Source: Pempheris klunzingeri (taxonomy: Eukaryota; Chordata; Actinopteri; Acropomatiformes; Pempheridae). From it: a stretch of DNA of 64,000 bases. How positions within the stretch are numbered: position 1 is the stretch's first letter; each line of letters opens with the position of its first letter. This document shows, one piece after another, positions 13,842-26,075 of the stretch. The stretch is from assembly GCF_042242105.1 (NCBI RefSeq), contig NC_092029.1, positions 15,424,885 through 15,488,884 of the forward strand, read 5' to 3'. Position numbers and translations under genes: made by a program. The notes under the pieces are model-generated. The model saw only the letters and a program-made list of their open reading frames with translations, was not told the origin of the DNA and ran no database searches.

Positions 13842-14571
13842 ATGACATCTGTCATTGTGACCGTGTGATCCGACTGTAGTCAGATGGTTTCAATTGAAAC
13901 AGGGTTATTTATTATAGTAAGAACTAAAAGTCATAATATCCAGGCCTCTACTGCACCAATGTGACCACTTTTTTTGTATTTCATTGAAGGGCAGTAGTGG
14001 TCTCTCCAAAATGGTAAGAAGATTATTTATGTGTTTGGAGCACCCTTCACAGGGCATTACCTTTGTTCCACAGACATGAGATGAATCAGTCTCTTTGAGA
14101 GTACTTAACGGTAGAACGTTGGGCGCACTCACCCTTAGTGTGCATTAAGAACATGCTCCATCTATGACAAGAGCACCAAAATGTTTTTCTCTCAAAGCAG
14201 CGGCCCTCTGCGAGGCTCACACTGTTATGTTCTCAAACTGTACGAAGTTCAGTAGTTCAAGGGGAACACTGCTGAAATAAATAATTCAGAGCTGTTCAGC
14301 TCGGATTGGTGATGCTGCACTGATGTGTACCACAGCTCCCCTTGTGATCAATATTGGATTTCAGGACAGTCCAGAGGCCCCTGACTCTGTCTCCTGCCTT
14401 GCTTCTTGTGGATCTGTTGCTCGCACCAACATGATGCTCCTCCTGGGTGTCATTACGGTGACCTTGATGTTTCTGATAGCAGTGTCTACCAGGTCGGTGG
14501 TGATACTCTGCAGCAAATGTTCACTTCAGTTTGTTGAAAGTTGGTTCAACTCATTTGTCAAATTTTGGAGC
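13842..14571. other. intergenic, nothing identified
   Basis: The open frames on both strands are short (75-94 aa) and show no family features. No repeat boundary was recognised between the family B copy and the hairpin that starts at 14572. Confidence 0.55.
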
Positions 14572-14662
14572 AATTTTTTAAAGAAGCCTCACCAGTTGAA
14601 AGTGTGAAAGGGTAGAGAACCCCTTCACACTTTCAACTGGTGAGGCTTCTTTAAAAAAAATT
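14572..14662. repeat. long near-perfect inverted repeat (hairpin)
   Basis: The left arm is 14572-14612 and the right arm is 14620-14662, with a 7-base spacer (tagagaa). The arms pair over 41 positions with a single mismatch next to the loop and a two-base A/T length difference near the base of the stem. The core of the arms reads agaagcctcaccagttg on the left and its reverse complement on the right. A transcript would fold into one long stem-loop. Nothing in the flanks identifies a transposon. It could be a recent template-switch inversion, a foldback mobile remnant, or a precursor of small RNAs. It is seen directly in the sequence; its function is unknown. Confidence 0.9.
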
Positions 14663-15894
14663 TCTCTCTAAATTGAGACTTTTTGTCGAACTTTCCTGTG
14701 TTCTCATTGAGGATTTCCACGGTAGTGGGAGATGAGAAGCCCTTTGACGCTTTATTTTGAAATAGACCTAATTTGAGGATGGTGTCTCTGAACTTTTCCA
14801 TTAGATAAAACTTGTTTTCTAGTTTTTGATTTAATCAGTTCAGTGTAGCAACATGTGCTGCATAAAACATTATCATCATTATAACAAATAACTATTGTAT
14901 TGTCATCAGTTGAGCGTTGGTTCAGCAGGTCTGGTGCAGCTGAGTCGAAAGGCGCCTGACGTCTGGAGAAACACAAAACAATCACAAATCAGATTTTTGC
15001 ATTTACAGAAAAGAGATTTATTGGATAGTGCACAATTAATATATGAGGGAAAGATAAGATGCTCTCAGACTGTCCAGAGTCTGTTTAAAATGAGCTTTAT
15101 TAGGTTTAAACTAAGAGGAATAGTATGTTTAAATAAATAAAGATTAGAATAGGATGTGTAACAGGTAAGGAGCTTTAAAAGTGTAAATAGATAATAAATA
15201 TATATACTTGGAAATAAAATGATCACCAAATATAATAGTGATGCATGACCATTCGCATGTATTTCAAGCCCCCACTCATGAAAAGTTTCAATGGCTGAAT
15301 CCAAATGTTTCCTCTTTGGACACACAGACTGTGTCTGCAAGGACACTGGGCCACGAGGGGTTAAAATGTGCAATGAGTTTCCATGGCTATGAATGAAAGA
15401 GTTACCTTTGTAAATGGTTCTCGTAATATTTGTATCTGAGTTTTGAATTAACTGAAAGGATTGCCTTCTGAGATGCAGCGTGTCATTGTCATAGGGACCC
15501 TATAGCCACAAATACAAAATATAAACTCATGCAAACAAAAACAGCTTTACGTAACACTGCAAATACAGAGATAGAGACAGCACGCTCACCCTCTCCCACC
15601 CACAACTCAGCCCTCAGCTGTTATACAAGAAAAATTAGTACTGACCTTGACCATTTAAGCAAAACGTGCGGAGTCTGCTGCTTTACATAATACAAAAGAT
15701 ACGCATAATAGTTGATATGCACAGTAAAACCTAACAGGAGCATTATCACTGCTAATTATATTTTACTGCTCCTGGAGCTGAAGATCCTCACATCAAATCA
15801 ACTTTTCCTGTCGAACTCTGCAGATCATAATAGATCAATTTATTCTATATGTTTACAATAGTAAACCTCCCACGTAGATAAACTTGTACATTAA
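14663..15894. other. intergenic, nothing identified
   Basis: AT-rich sequence with only short chance open frames. No recognisable exon, RNA gene or repeat boundary was found. Confidence 0.55.
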
Positions 15895-16320
15895 AGTTTC
15901 CATATCATGCAAAATGCTTATTTGAATGTCTTTTCAACATAGATGTGTGTCCCCGGTCTGCCCAGACACCCTCCTCTCTTTTTTTCTCCTGCTCCATCCT
16001 TCAGTAAATTTGTGAGAAAACATGCCATTTAGTCTTGGCTCCATTAATGATGTCATAATCTGTTGATCATGTGACCCGCTCCACCCCTTCACCAGTCTGA
16101 CCATCCCCGCCCACTGAAAACCTCCTTAATGTTCCAGGCTATCTGCCATCTGCCAGTAACACGAAGATGTCAAAGGGAAAAACAACAAACGCAGATTGTT
16201 CCATGGCTTAAAACAGCTGCAGCAGCCATGTTAAAGAAGTTTAGTGTTTTTTGAACACTAAACCATGTAAAACCTGCTCTAGTAGGACCCCCAATACAAG
16301 TATGAACCTGGAAATGAGCT
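15895..16320. repeat. dispersed teleost repeat, family E
   Basis: The segment begins near tttccatatcatgcaaaatg and ends with blocks tttagtgttttttgaacact, accatgtaaaacctg and atgaacctggaaatgagc. I recognise these end blocks as a very common noncoding repeat of fish genomes (usually ending in a 'tatgaacctgaaaatgagcat' form). Only one copy is in the window, so the call depends on recall. No coding potential is visible. Confidence 0.5.
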
Positions 16321-16500
16321 TTAAAACAAACATCTTCAAAAAAAAGATGCATGTCTGTCACATTTGGCCTGTAGCCTCCAAGTTCATGTTCACACATCGC
16401 TGTCAGTTGTAACTAATCTTATAAAATCTGAACTACTGTGTAGAGTCTCTGGAAGTCTACAGAAAGTCCACTTGAGGCCCCTTTACTTGAATTGTAGATT

Positions 16501-16794
16501 TTGTCAGCAACTGTAATGAAATCTGCACTTTTGGATGCTGCCAAATATTTACCAACTGCTGCCATTTTGGATCCGTGTCATCCAGCCCATTATAATACAG
16601 ATGCTCTTAAAAAGCCTCTTAAAAATGCATTTGTCCTTGTTTTTTTAGATGATGTGCTCATTTATTCCTCTGATTGCTGTTGCCTGGATGTCATCGTATA
16701 TTTGTCACAAACACAGCTTTTTGCTGTCTTTTTGGTGCAGTTTACAGATGTAATCATCCCAAATTCTCTGTATAATTATACAAAAACTCCTTGA
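16501..16794 (+). pseudogene. possible relic of a retrotransposon reverse-transcriptase motif
   Basis: An open frame of 97 codons contains FVLVFLDDVLIYSSD, encoded at about 16627-16671. This resembles the catalytic [Y/F]xDD block of Ty3/Gypsy-type reverse transcriptases, whose consensus is close to FVxVYxDDILIYS. The flanking residues show no other polymerase motif, so at most a short fragment survives. A chance match is possible. No LTR, integrase or gag remains were seen nearby. Confidence 0.3.
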
Positions 16795-19198
16795 CAGGGT
16801 CTCACAGATCTTCAGATTATCATATTTAAAGATGTGGCAGAGAGGTTTGGAGACAAGTAAATTGGATTTGTTGGAAGCCAGGAAGGAGGGGGCAGATTTT
16901 GTCACAGCAAAAGTAATTTTTCATGTTTTATAGCTGCAGGACTGTGTGCCGCCGCTGCTGTATGAAAATGATGGAGTAGTAAAACGCACAAGCTCGTTGG
17001 GCATATCCATTAACTTTAGTTTTTTCTTGACAAAGTTTCACAGTAAAAGAAATGCCAGAAGGTACGGTCTCATCTTGCCACGCCTCATCATGTTCAGGGA
17101 AACAGAGACAGTGAGGTGTAGGGAGTGTTGGTGTGTGTCTAATGAGGAGCCGTAAAGGTAATGGAAACGACAGAGGCTCCTCAAACAAGGCTACAGTCAG
17201 ACTTGACACAGGACAAAGACATTGTTGTCTTTGGAGAACTTTCAAGTCATTTTGGACTTCAGTTCTTCCAGTAAAGCAGCTCTACCTACCAACCTGAGAT
17301 AAACTACTGATGAAATATCTTTACATTATTTATGTCTCTACTCCTCTCCACACTCATTTCGCCTTCGATATGTGTCTCTGAAGCCCCCTTTATGTTCCAT
17401 TTTATGAACAAGCGATGCTGAATACAGCCTCGTTTGAAACCGCAGTCCATTCACCAACTGGCCGATGCAGGTCGGTCTGAATCATTACACTGATGCACAA
17501 TAAAAAAAAAAACAGATTATAATAGTCATCATAAATCGCATAATCATCTAGCTCTGCAGGAGTAATTGTCATATGAGTTTATTCCTGCTGTGATTCAGCA
17601 TCAGTGAAGGAGTCTCATCACTGAGTGGCCAATAAATATACAATATTACAATAAAATTCCAATTTGTGGTGAGATTGAATGGATTGATTATTCCATTTCC
17701 ATTTACAGAAATTAGTCTTATACTTATAACATTTACTGTTATACAAAGGTAATTTAAGACTAAAAAAAAAAAACCTATACCAAACTTGTGCTATCTCCAT
17801 TACATAACATTTTTGTGTCCATCTTCACTATTTGGTTTCTTAGATCAGTTCACCTAAATAACAAAAAGCTGATTTTAATATGAAATTATAAGTCAAATTT
17901 GGCTTACCCTTAAAGTGCTGATGTACAGTACATTGTCAAATAATGGCAGTGAGGGAAGACCGGGCCTTTATTAGAGACATGACGTTATTTTAAGTTCCCC
18001 AGTTAATGCAAACTCAAAACTTCCTCTGTGTTGTCACGATAAATTCAGTAAAATGTCCAGTTACACATCACTTACTCCATCAGTACAACAGCACTCGTTC
18101 TACAATTGGTGTAGATTTTTCACAAGAAAAGTCTACCAACAACAGGGAGGTAGGAAGACTTTTAATGTGAAAGATTAGTTTGGTGTTTTCAGTTTGATTC
18201 ACAATAGCACGACAATGATCAGGAAAAAATAATAGCTAAATGAAATTATTATTAGATGTTTTTGTTAAAAAGGGTATGACATGACTCTGCAGTTGTGCTG
18301 ATTCTCCACCTCCACTGTCATGCATAAAGGACACACTCCTTCTTGTGTTCATTCTAAATAATGGCACTTGACATCCATTATGAATGTTACTCTTAATGAT
18401 ACTCAGTTGTACCGACTGGGAGCTGACCTCACTGTCAACATTTCTCAGAGGGATTATCTCTTCAAAAGAAAACCCATCAACCTCCTGTGTGCAAAGAACA
18501 AATATGAAATCTTTCCTGGAATGACTTCAGACTGACCTTTTATTGACTGAAAGCCATTAGCCGCAGAGAGCAAGCAAAACTGACATTTGTTTTTGTAAGA
18601 GTTTTATCAGTGATTACTTACGGTGCAATACGTTGGAGCCACAAATTGCTTTAGTTGAATGTTTCATATAAACCCCTCTTGTCACTCAAGACATGTATTG
18701 CTGTTTTGCTTTTAAACCTGCGCTGCTTCTATCAAACCATCACAGCACCGTTTCTCACCCACATGTCCCCACAGCCAGAGCAGATGAACGTGCAATGAAA
18801 TGTATTAAGATGTGGCAGTGCAAACCTAATGACTCACATCTGACTTTGGGATTTTAATAATATGAGTCAAGAGGATTCATTGAGTTGAGTGGAATATTAT
18901 GACACATATGTTAGCTGATTATTTCCAGCGTTAGCAGATCAGGTTTAACATTAAACAAGTGTCAGCTATTCTGTGTTACATTTAGCTCGTTCTCTGGTCA
19001 AAGTGAGAGCAAACAGATGTTTTTGGGGAGGTGTTTACTGGCTTGTGTGCAATAGCAAACCTCTTTGCAGTCATTACCCTGGACTACTATATTGCGGGGT
19101 TTCACGGGGTTGTCATCAATCTTGGTGGTTCTACGACTCCTTACACAAGACGTAAACCTCGAAAACAGTAATCATAGTGACTGCGAGTGGCTGAATGC
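16795..19198. other. intergenic, nothing identified
   Basis: The open frames are short and without domain signals. An A-rich run at about 17502-17512 and another at 17763-17773 are simple sequence. No RNA gene or repeat family was recognised. Confidence 0.55.
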
Positions 19199-19545
19199 TA
19201 ACACTGCTAACAACGCTAACGCTGATGTTAACTAGGTGTTATGTGAAACATTTTCCATCTTCTTATTAGCATGTTAACACTGTATAGAAACTACAGCTGA
19301 GGCTGATGGAGGTATTTGGTCATAAATCAAATCAAAATCCAAACTAATGCTGGTGCGAGAGAGAATGACAGCAAATAATCCTGCGGGGAACATGAATGTG
19401 TACATCAGTTTTAATGATGATCCATTCGATAGTTGTTGAGACATTTGACGGGATCACTAAAGTCAGCATTATTCATGGTCCAGGGTCCATGAATGTCTGC
19501 ACAAGTCAGTTGTGAGGATATTTCTATCTGGACCAAAGTGGCGGT
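19199..19545 (-). repeat. dispersed teleost repeat, family B, copy 2
   Basis: Reverse-oriented copy. It shows the reverse complements of the family blocks: gatccattcgatagttgttg, ttcatggtccagggtccatg and ctggaccaaagtggcggtgc at the right end, and a gctaacactgctaac tract at the left end. It is diverged from copy 1, as expected for an old insertion. Confidence 0.7.
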
Positions 19546-21370
19546 GCATTTGTTGGGCACTGTTTTAGTAGCAGATTAATACACATCTGATGTACTAATG
19601 AGGTGAACTGACGCTGGACTGAACAAAACAACCTACAGTGCCCATGTTCATCATAATGAAGGAACATGTCACCCAGTGGGGCTCACTGATGTGTTTTTAA
19701 TTGTTTTTGGACAACAGCGGAGGTCAGCGGCACAGATGAATAACGTATATCAGATTTAAGTTACACAGACTAGTAAGATCTTGGTTTTGGTCGTTTCGTG
19801 GTTTTTGTTAAAAATAAGAAAAATATAGAATATGACCAGACATGTTTCTTTAAGCCGAAAAAGCCAATATCAAACATGACAGACTTTGCCTGGTGCTTTC
19901 CTCTGAATTGAGAATATGACTTTTATTTCTGGAGTCAGTTACAGGCCGATGCACCTCAAAGTGACAATTTTGGCCAAACCTGCTGCACCCCCCCTTCAGG
20001 CTGCTTTAACAGAAACCCTTTTTAATGCAGCAGGTTGGTGCAGCTCTGCTCAGCCTCTACAGCTGTCACCTCAGGAATCTGCCTGATTTCTGTGAGCTCC
20101 GCCTCTGCTCGGCTTCCTGCCACACTAACGACATGGCTTGGTGATTTTGGAGAGGCATTTCATAGCCAGTGATGAGACACTTAGAGTGGGGGAAACTCCG
20201 AGCATCATTCAGCCAACAGTGTGTTCACTACAGTAGCTGGTGTGGTTTTCAGCACTCTGCTTATAGACTTTGACACTTCTTAAAAGAGTGACTGACATGC
20301 GAGTGAAAACATACCACAGTGTCTTTATTCTCTAATGTCTCCAGATAGAGAAAACAGAAATAATGAGTCCTTTTCATGTTGCTGAATATCGTAAATTATT
20401 CACACACACACTCAAAACTTACCCACACAATAGTGGTATTATATTCCAAATAGCTTTTCAAAATTCTATGCATCAAAAAGAGATTTCAGCTTTTAAAATA
20501 GACCTGCAGCCCATTGGGCCGTGAGGCTGGAGATAAATGTTGGAAATTGCACCCCAGCTGCTATTTGTAATTATGCATTTTTGAAGAGCGGAAAATTGAG
20601 ACAGGATTTTAGTGTGAGGGGGTGTTTGTAATTGATATAATGGAACTAGGGGAAAAGCTTTGAAACGAGAGCTGTAACAACTAAAGCTGAGAAAAGCCTT
20701 TGTGTAACTGCCGCACTGGCTCATTGTCTGTCTGAGCAGAGGCAACACAAAACGCAGCCGATCTGAGTTCCAGCATTATTTTGGAAGGATTCAAGAAGTG
20801 GAATTCCTTGATAATGTTGGCCCCCGCTACATCAAAGAGTTCCCTCGAACTCAGAACAAACAGGGTCTGTGCCTCTCAGCATCCGTGGTGGTTTAACAGT
20901 GGACAGCATTAACGAACGTCTCTGTGTATCAGAACATTTTGGGATTACCACCTTCCTAAAACAACTAAGTCCTTCAGATGAAGAACCAAATATTATACAG
21001 TCAGTCTGCTCTCTTTCCAGCTGAGTGATGCTCTCAGAGTTCAAAAAGCTGTGTCATACTTTTCAGATAGCAGCAGTTGCACACTGTTTGATCATGGATC
21101 AGTGATTTCGTCCCAGCTGATTTGGGAGAAGCAAAAGTTACAGCACTGGGGATCGCCAGATGATAAGAAGGATAAGAAATAAGAATATATATTGCTGTTA
21201 TGTAAAGTTTATATAAGTTTTTCTTTTTTCTTGTGAAACAGTGGATGTGATTTGCAGTTAGGTAGAGGGAACAAACAGACAGAAACTAAACCGTATACGT
21301 GAGGGATGAGGGTTATCATTCATTGTCCATGACTGTTTCAACTAGAGAGTTCTTCACTCGCAGCATTATG
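19546..21370. other. intergenic, nothing identified
   Basis: No exon is supported. A short (AC)n tract lies near 20401-20411. The longest frames (91 aa and 70 aa, minus strand) show no conserved features. Confidence 0.55.
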
Positions 21371-21430
21371 CTCCTCTCCTCTCCTCTCCTCTCCTCTGCT
21401 CTCCTCTCCTCTCCTCTCCTCTGCTCTCTC
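21371..21430 (+). repeat. pentanucleotide (CTCCT)n microsatellite
   Basis: About ten tandem copies of ctcct/ctctc, with two interruptions reading ctgct. Simple sequence, seen directly. Confidence 0.95.
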
Positions 21431-21784
21431 TGTTTTCGCTCAATGTTTGACAATCAATACAAATGAAAAATGACAACAAACAAGCCAAACAATGATGCTA
21501 ATCTCAGATAATTCAGAAAAGCACAGATTATATTCAATGTCTGCATATTTTATGCCCATTGTAGCTGCCATTGGAGTCAGCTACACCATTTAAGTCCTTG
21601 TTTTAATTTTGAGTTAAATGTAAGAATAGTTTACATTTTTGGAAAAGAATAATTTTGGATAATTAACATCAATATAACCAAGAAGTTACATGTAAGAATA
21701 CAAGAATATATGTTTGAAAGGACTTGTTTATTTCCTGTTTATATTGTTGGAACCAATATATATTGTGTGATACTGGGTTTATTA

Positions 21785-22345
21785 AAGACCCCCTCCAGTG
21801 AAATCAAGTTTTAAACCTTGTTAACATGTTCACGTGGTGTTTTTTTTTTTTTTTTTTCATGTGCTACAACGCATCAGGAGCCAGCACCATGTCTGAGCAT
21901 GTCTGCTGTGAAACAACAGATTAGCCTCGCCAGGTTTCATATGTCATAAACCTTAGGAACCAATCCTGCACATGGGTGATCCTTTACGTCATTATGTGCC
22001 CCAGCGTCAGCGATGCTAGCCAGGGGAGCAGCCAGGTGTAGCTGCTCATAATTTTGCAAGCTAGCTAAGTTTAAAACCGATGGCAGAGACCTGTTTGATT
22101 TTTGGTTGCAAATTTCTAAAAGGATGGAGTCATTCATTAATTACTAAAGGATCTAAAACCAGAGAGAAATGGGTAAAGTTCATATGGAAAATTGTAGCCA
22201 AGGCGTCAGAGACAACAAGGCTTTATGGTAGCAATGTTCAAGAAGGAAAATTTAACTCAACAATAAATGTGAACTCTGGATCCCTGCATGACAGCTTCAC
22301 ACCTTTACTTTCCGTACCCTGTGTGTGGCACTGGCAGAGATTGAG
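21785..22345 (+). mobile_element. degenerate mobile-element fragment with THAP-like open frame
   Basis: The segment begins near agaccccctccagtgaaatc, a start I associate with a fish dispersed element, and is broken by a 17-base poly(T) at 21840-21857. From ATG 22080 an open frame of 102 codons reads MAETCLIFGC, then SKTREKWVKFIWK, then SNVQEGKFN. The spacing resembles a THAP zinc finger (Cys-x4-Cys at the start, central Trp, and a position where CxxH-F would be expected). The second Cys/His pair is missing, so a zinc-binding fold could not form. I read it as a decayed piece of a THAP-containing DNA transposon or its dispersed derivative. The right boundary is uncertain. Confidence 0.4.
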
Positions 22346-25300
22346 TGTTGCCACTGAATGCTGTTTGTTTGTTTGTTTCGTTTTTTGAATTCTGTGTGTA
22401 ATAATAAAACCAAAAGTTATGTTATTGGTATAAACAATAAACAGAAAAAATATTTCTGTTATACTTTTCAGTATACGTGGTCTGAGTTAACGTTGGATGA
22501 GTTTATTGAAAAAACGGATGGAGGCATCAAAGACGGCTCATACAGAAATGCAAAAAGGGTCACACATGAAGGGAGGAATCGGCGGTCGATTGGCAATCAA
22601 GAGCAAGTAGAGGAACCCAGGGAGTTGAGGCTCAGGGTGGGCGCAACATTTTGTTGATGAGGCATGTCATGGCGGCATCGCTTCCCCCCTGAGGTTCTGT
22701 AATGCGAGAGAAAAGACGTGAAAGGAAAGAGAAAATGGTTCAACAGGGAAGGATGTGAGAAGACAAACAGGAGAAAATCAGGCAAGTATTGCATGTTTGG
22801 GCAGGAAAGTAAACATAAGGCTTGGGTTTTTTTCCTGAATGTAATTTACAAACTAACCACAAGCAAACCTTTAAGAATAACGCGGTATTGATAATGCTGT
22901 GATCATTTAGACAGTGCTTTGGATAACGAACAGCTCAGACATGCCTTCTTGTCTACTTTAAAACCCCATATCTGTAGTTAAAGCACAGCACCACCTGTTA
23001 GGACACAGCCTCCTCACTCCTGGCTTTGTTCGGGTGTCAGTTTGTTCGTCTGAAGACTAAAGTAAAATAAGAGAGTAAAATAATCAGAAATTACTCAGCA
23101 GTGACTAAGCAGAAAAATGTGGCCCCATGCACATGCATGTCCTCCTTGGCCCTGCAATGGGTTTATTAACAGGAGAGGCCCTTTTAATAAACTCATCGCA
23201 GGGCTTGTACAGATTATGAAATCATTTGTTTAAGCAGCCGAAGGACTTCACCTGAAGTCTTCAGAATCCGTGCAATTAAAGTTTGGGGACATAATATTTT
23301 TGTTCAGCTCACTGCAGGCATGGACTAAACCATGCGTACCTTTCACAGGCTCTCATATTGTCTTAGATATAAGAACTAATCAAACTAGCAACACCTAGTA
23401 ACACAGCAAACAGTGATAGTTTACTTATAATAGTCATAAAACTTGTATAAAGAAATTGCATATAGAAACAAACTTTTTATTCCCCTTACTAAGACAAGAT
23501 AACAAAGACAGCATGTTGTCAGAAGTGAGGAGAAACCATGGTGCTTGGAAATTTTAAATTTTAAATATGCATCTTAATACTGCCCTTACATGTGCTCTTT
23601 CTTTATTTTATTTTCAGTCTTGACAAATTAGCACTCATGAACTTTTTCACTCCTTGTCAGCGCAGCTGTAAATTGTTTCAAACCTCCTCCTCGTTTATTT
23701 TAACAAGTAAGAAGAAGGGTCTAGATTGTGACAACATGGTCTGTGTGCACAAATTGTGTAAAAGATGTAAATAGCGTTGGGGGGGAGGGGGTTGACAGCC
23801 GTCCCTCCCCTCCTCCAGCTTGTCCGTCAGTCACATCCTCGTCCGTCCTTCCCACACCAGCCTCCACCAGCCTGCCTGCATCAGTCAACCTAAACTCCAT
23901 TTTAGACAACACCTCCCACCCGCCGAGGCTGCATGATGTTTCCTGCTGCACCGCCTGCTCTGTCGGCACAAACTGCACACACACAGACACACACTGCCGT
24001 CACATCTCAGTGGTTCTTCTGTAGGGGTTCATCTGTGGGCTAAACGAGTTTCTGATCTCTGTGCATACGTTTGTTTTTATGTGCATATGTGAAGTCTCCA
24101 CCTTAAAATGTTAGTAGTTTCAGTATTTTTTGATGCCTCTGTTCTTATATTGCATTTATTTGTTAAATTGTTTGTTTTTATTATTTTATTTGACCATATC
24201 ATAATTATTAGCCGAATCATGCACAGCAACTTTGCAGTGTGTCATTTGTATTTGTACTGTATATATTGTGCAATATTTCCCGTCTGGGTGTCGAAACTGT
24301 CGACAGACACAGATTGGTACATTTTGTACAATGTGATTTGTACATGCTTGCAACAAGCTCTCTGCTGATGTAGAAGCTACATGCACACACAGAGACACCT
24401 CTGGATATAAATGGATGCATCCTCTAAACATACTGTCTCTTCCCATCACATATTTCCTCACATACCTCTCATTTGTTATTTACTTAAATTCTGTACTGTA
24501 ATGTTTGATACAAACCTAAATCTAAATTAAGAACATATATTTCCAATGAAAAACAAGCACAGTGGAGCTTTATGTGAGATGAGAGTTCTGTGTGCACAGT
24601 AATGTTCAAGTGTATCACCAGCAGCTGTAGAAAGAGGCAGTTTTAAAGGTGAACTGCCAATTTTTCAAAGTCTTTACAGGTCATAGGAAGTGCTACTTTA
24701 TGTGTGGAAATAAGTTGTGTAAAACCTTCTGTGGCTTCAGAGGGAGCTGTGCGAAATCTGACACTTGACCGTCAGCTGGGGCTGAAGACTACAAGTTTGA
24801 AAATAAAATAAATCTGGGGGTGTGGAGTTAGAAAGAAGTCACTTGAGACTGACAGATTGAGGTTATAGTAACTTCTGCGAGCATAACACACCTGAATCTC
24901 TGAGCCAAATGCCAGCAGTCGAGTTGCATTGTGGGAAATGGAGACCGCAGGTTCTGACAAAAGAGAGGAAGGTGTAAAATAAAAAGGCATCTTTAGATAT
25001 ATCTGATATCTTTAGTTCTGCTGTGTCGATTTTGACCTTTTTTGACTGTCCATCGTGGGTCATAGGAGTGAAATGTTAAATCTCTTTAAATGATTTCCCT
25101 GAAGAGAAGAGATTATTCTCAGTAGTTCTTCTGGTTGGATGAACTTCAGTTGTGTTTTTAGTGTGAAGATTGTATTTGTAGAATTTGGACAGAAGAAAAA
25201 GTGCATTACATTTTTAATTTAATCTCATACATTAGAAGAAGTTACGCTCTTGTCTGATAAATGTTTCACTGCTGCAGTGCTGTTTTTTGGGGTCACACAC

Positions 25301-25865
25301 ATACATGTGGACAGGGCACTTGTACTTACATGACAGACACAAATAACCAACTTATTAACTGTACTAAAAGTATGAGCAAGTAGTTGAAAAATTAGATTAC
25401 TTGCTCATACATTTTCATTCTCAAGAGCTTTTTGTTGCTACTTAAAATACTGCTTGCATAATTGTTCCCCAGTGAATTGATATATTTTTTGCTGAAGAAC
25501 TGAAGTTTCGCTGCAATACTCTTAAGATCAGTTCTTATTTAGATTCTTCTTTATTATTTATTACAATAAGACTGCTGCAGCATCCTACTTACGCCCAAAG
25601 AGTAATTCAAGTTTCTTCCCATCTTATCTGCATCTGTATTTCAGCAGAAAAAGTCTCTACATTTTATTGTGGATGTCGATGGTAAATGCATTCTGCCTAC
25701 ATAAATCACATCAGGACGCAGTATTGATGCAAAGTGACTACTGATGACAACCTTTATGTCACTGAAGTCTAGTTTTCACCACAGAGATACATTTGGAGTT
25801 TTTCTACAGTTGCTCTAATGGAGATATAACCTGCAGAGTGTTAAAAAAAAGTTGAATTCAAAGCA
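22346..25865. other. intergenic, nothing certain
   Basis: Short frames only. A small hairpin with 13-bp perfect arms lies at 25370-25382 and 25398-25410. A GC-rich strip at about 23775-23900 has repeated cctcc/ccagcctg words and no exon structure. No repeat family was recognised with confidence. Confidence 0.5.
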
Positions 25866-26075
25866 ATAGTTTGACATTTTGGGAAAATGACTTTCATACA
25901 CTTTCTTTGTCTTTGAGCTAAACGAGATGATTGACACCTCACTTATGTTTGTTCGCTATATATGAAGCTACAGTTAGCTTAGCTTAGCATTAAGACAGTA
26001 AACGTGGGAAATGGCTAGCCTGACTGTTCAAAGGTGAAAAAAAATCTGGCACCTTTTAAAGCTGTTAAATCCATA
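25866..26075 (+). repeat. dispersed teleost repeat, family C
   Basis: The segment starts with agtttgacattttgggaaaa. It runs through gaagctacagttagcttagc and ttagcattaagacagtaaac to ctagcctgactgttcaaagg. I recognise this block order as a widespread noncoding repeat of percomorph fish. Only one copy is in the window. Confidence 0.6.

Noticed and set aside
21840..21857. Poly(T) run as a possible retrotransposon tail
   Set aside because: It interrupts the element-like sequence rather than ending it, so it is treated as slippage.
25370..25410. 13-bp perfect-arm hairpin with a 15-base loop
   Set aside because: Arms this short occur by chance in AT-rich DNA of this length, and no context supports a function.
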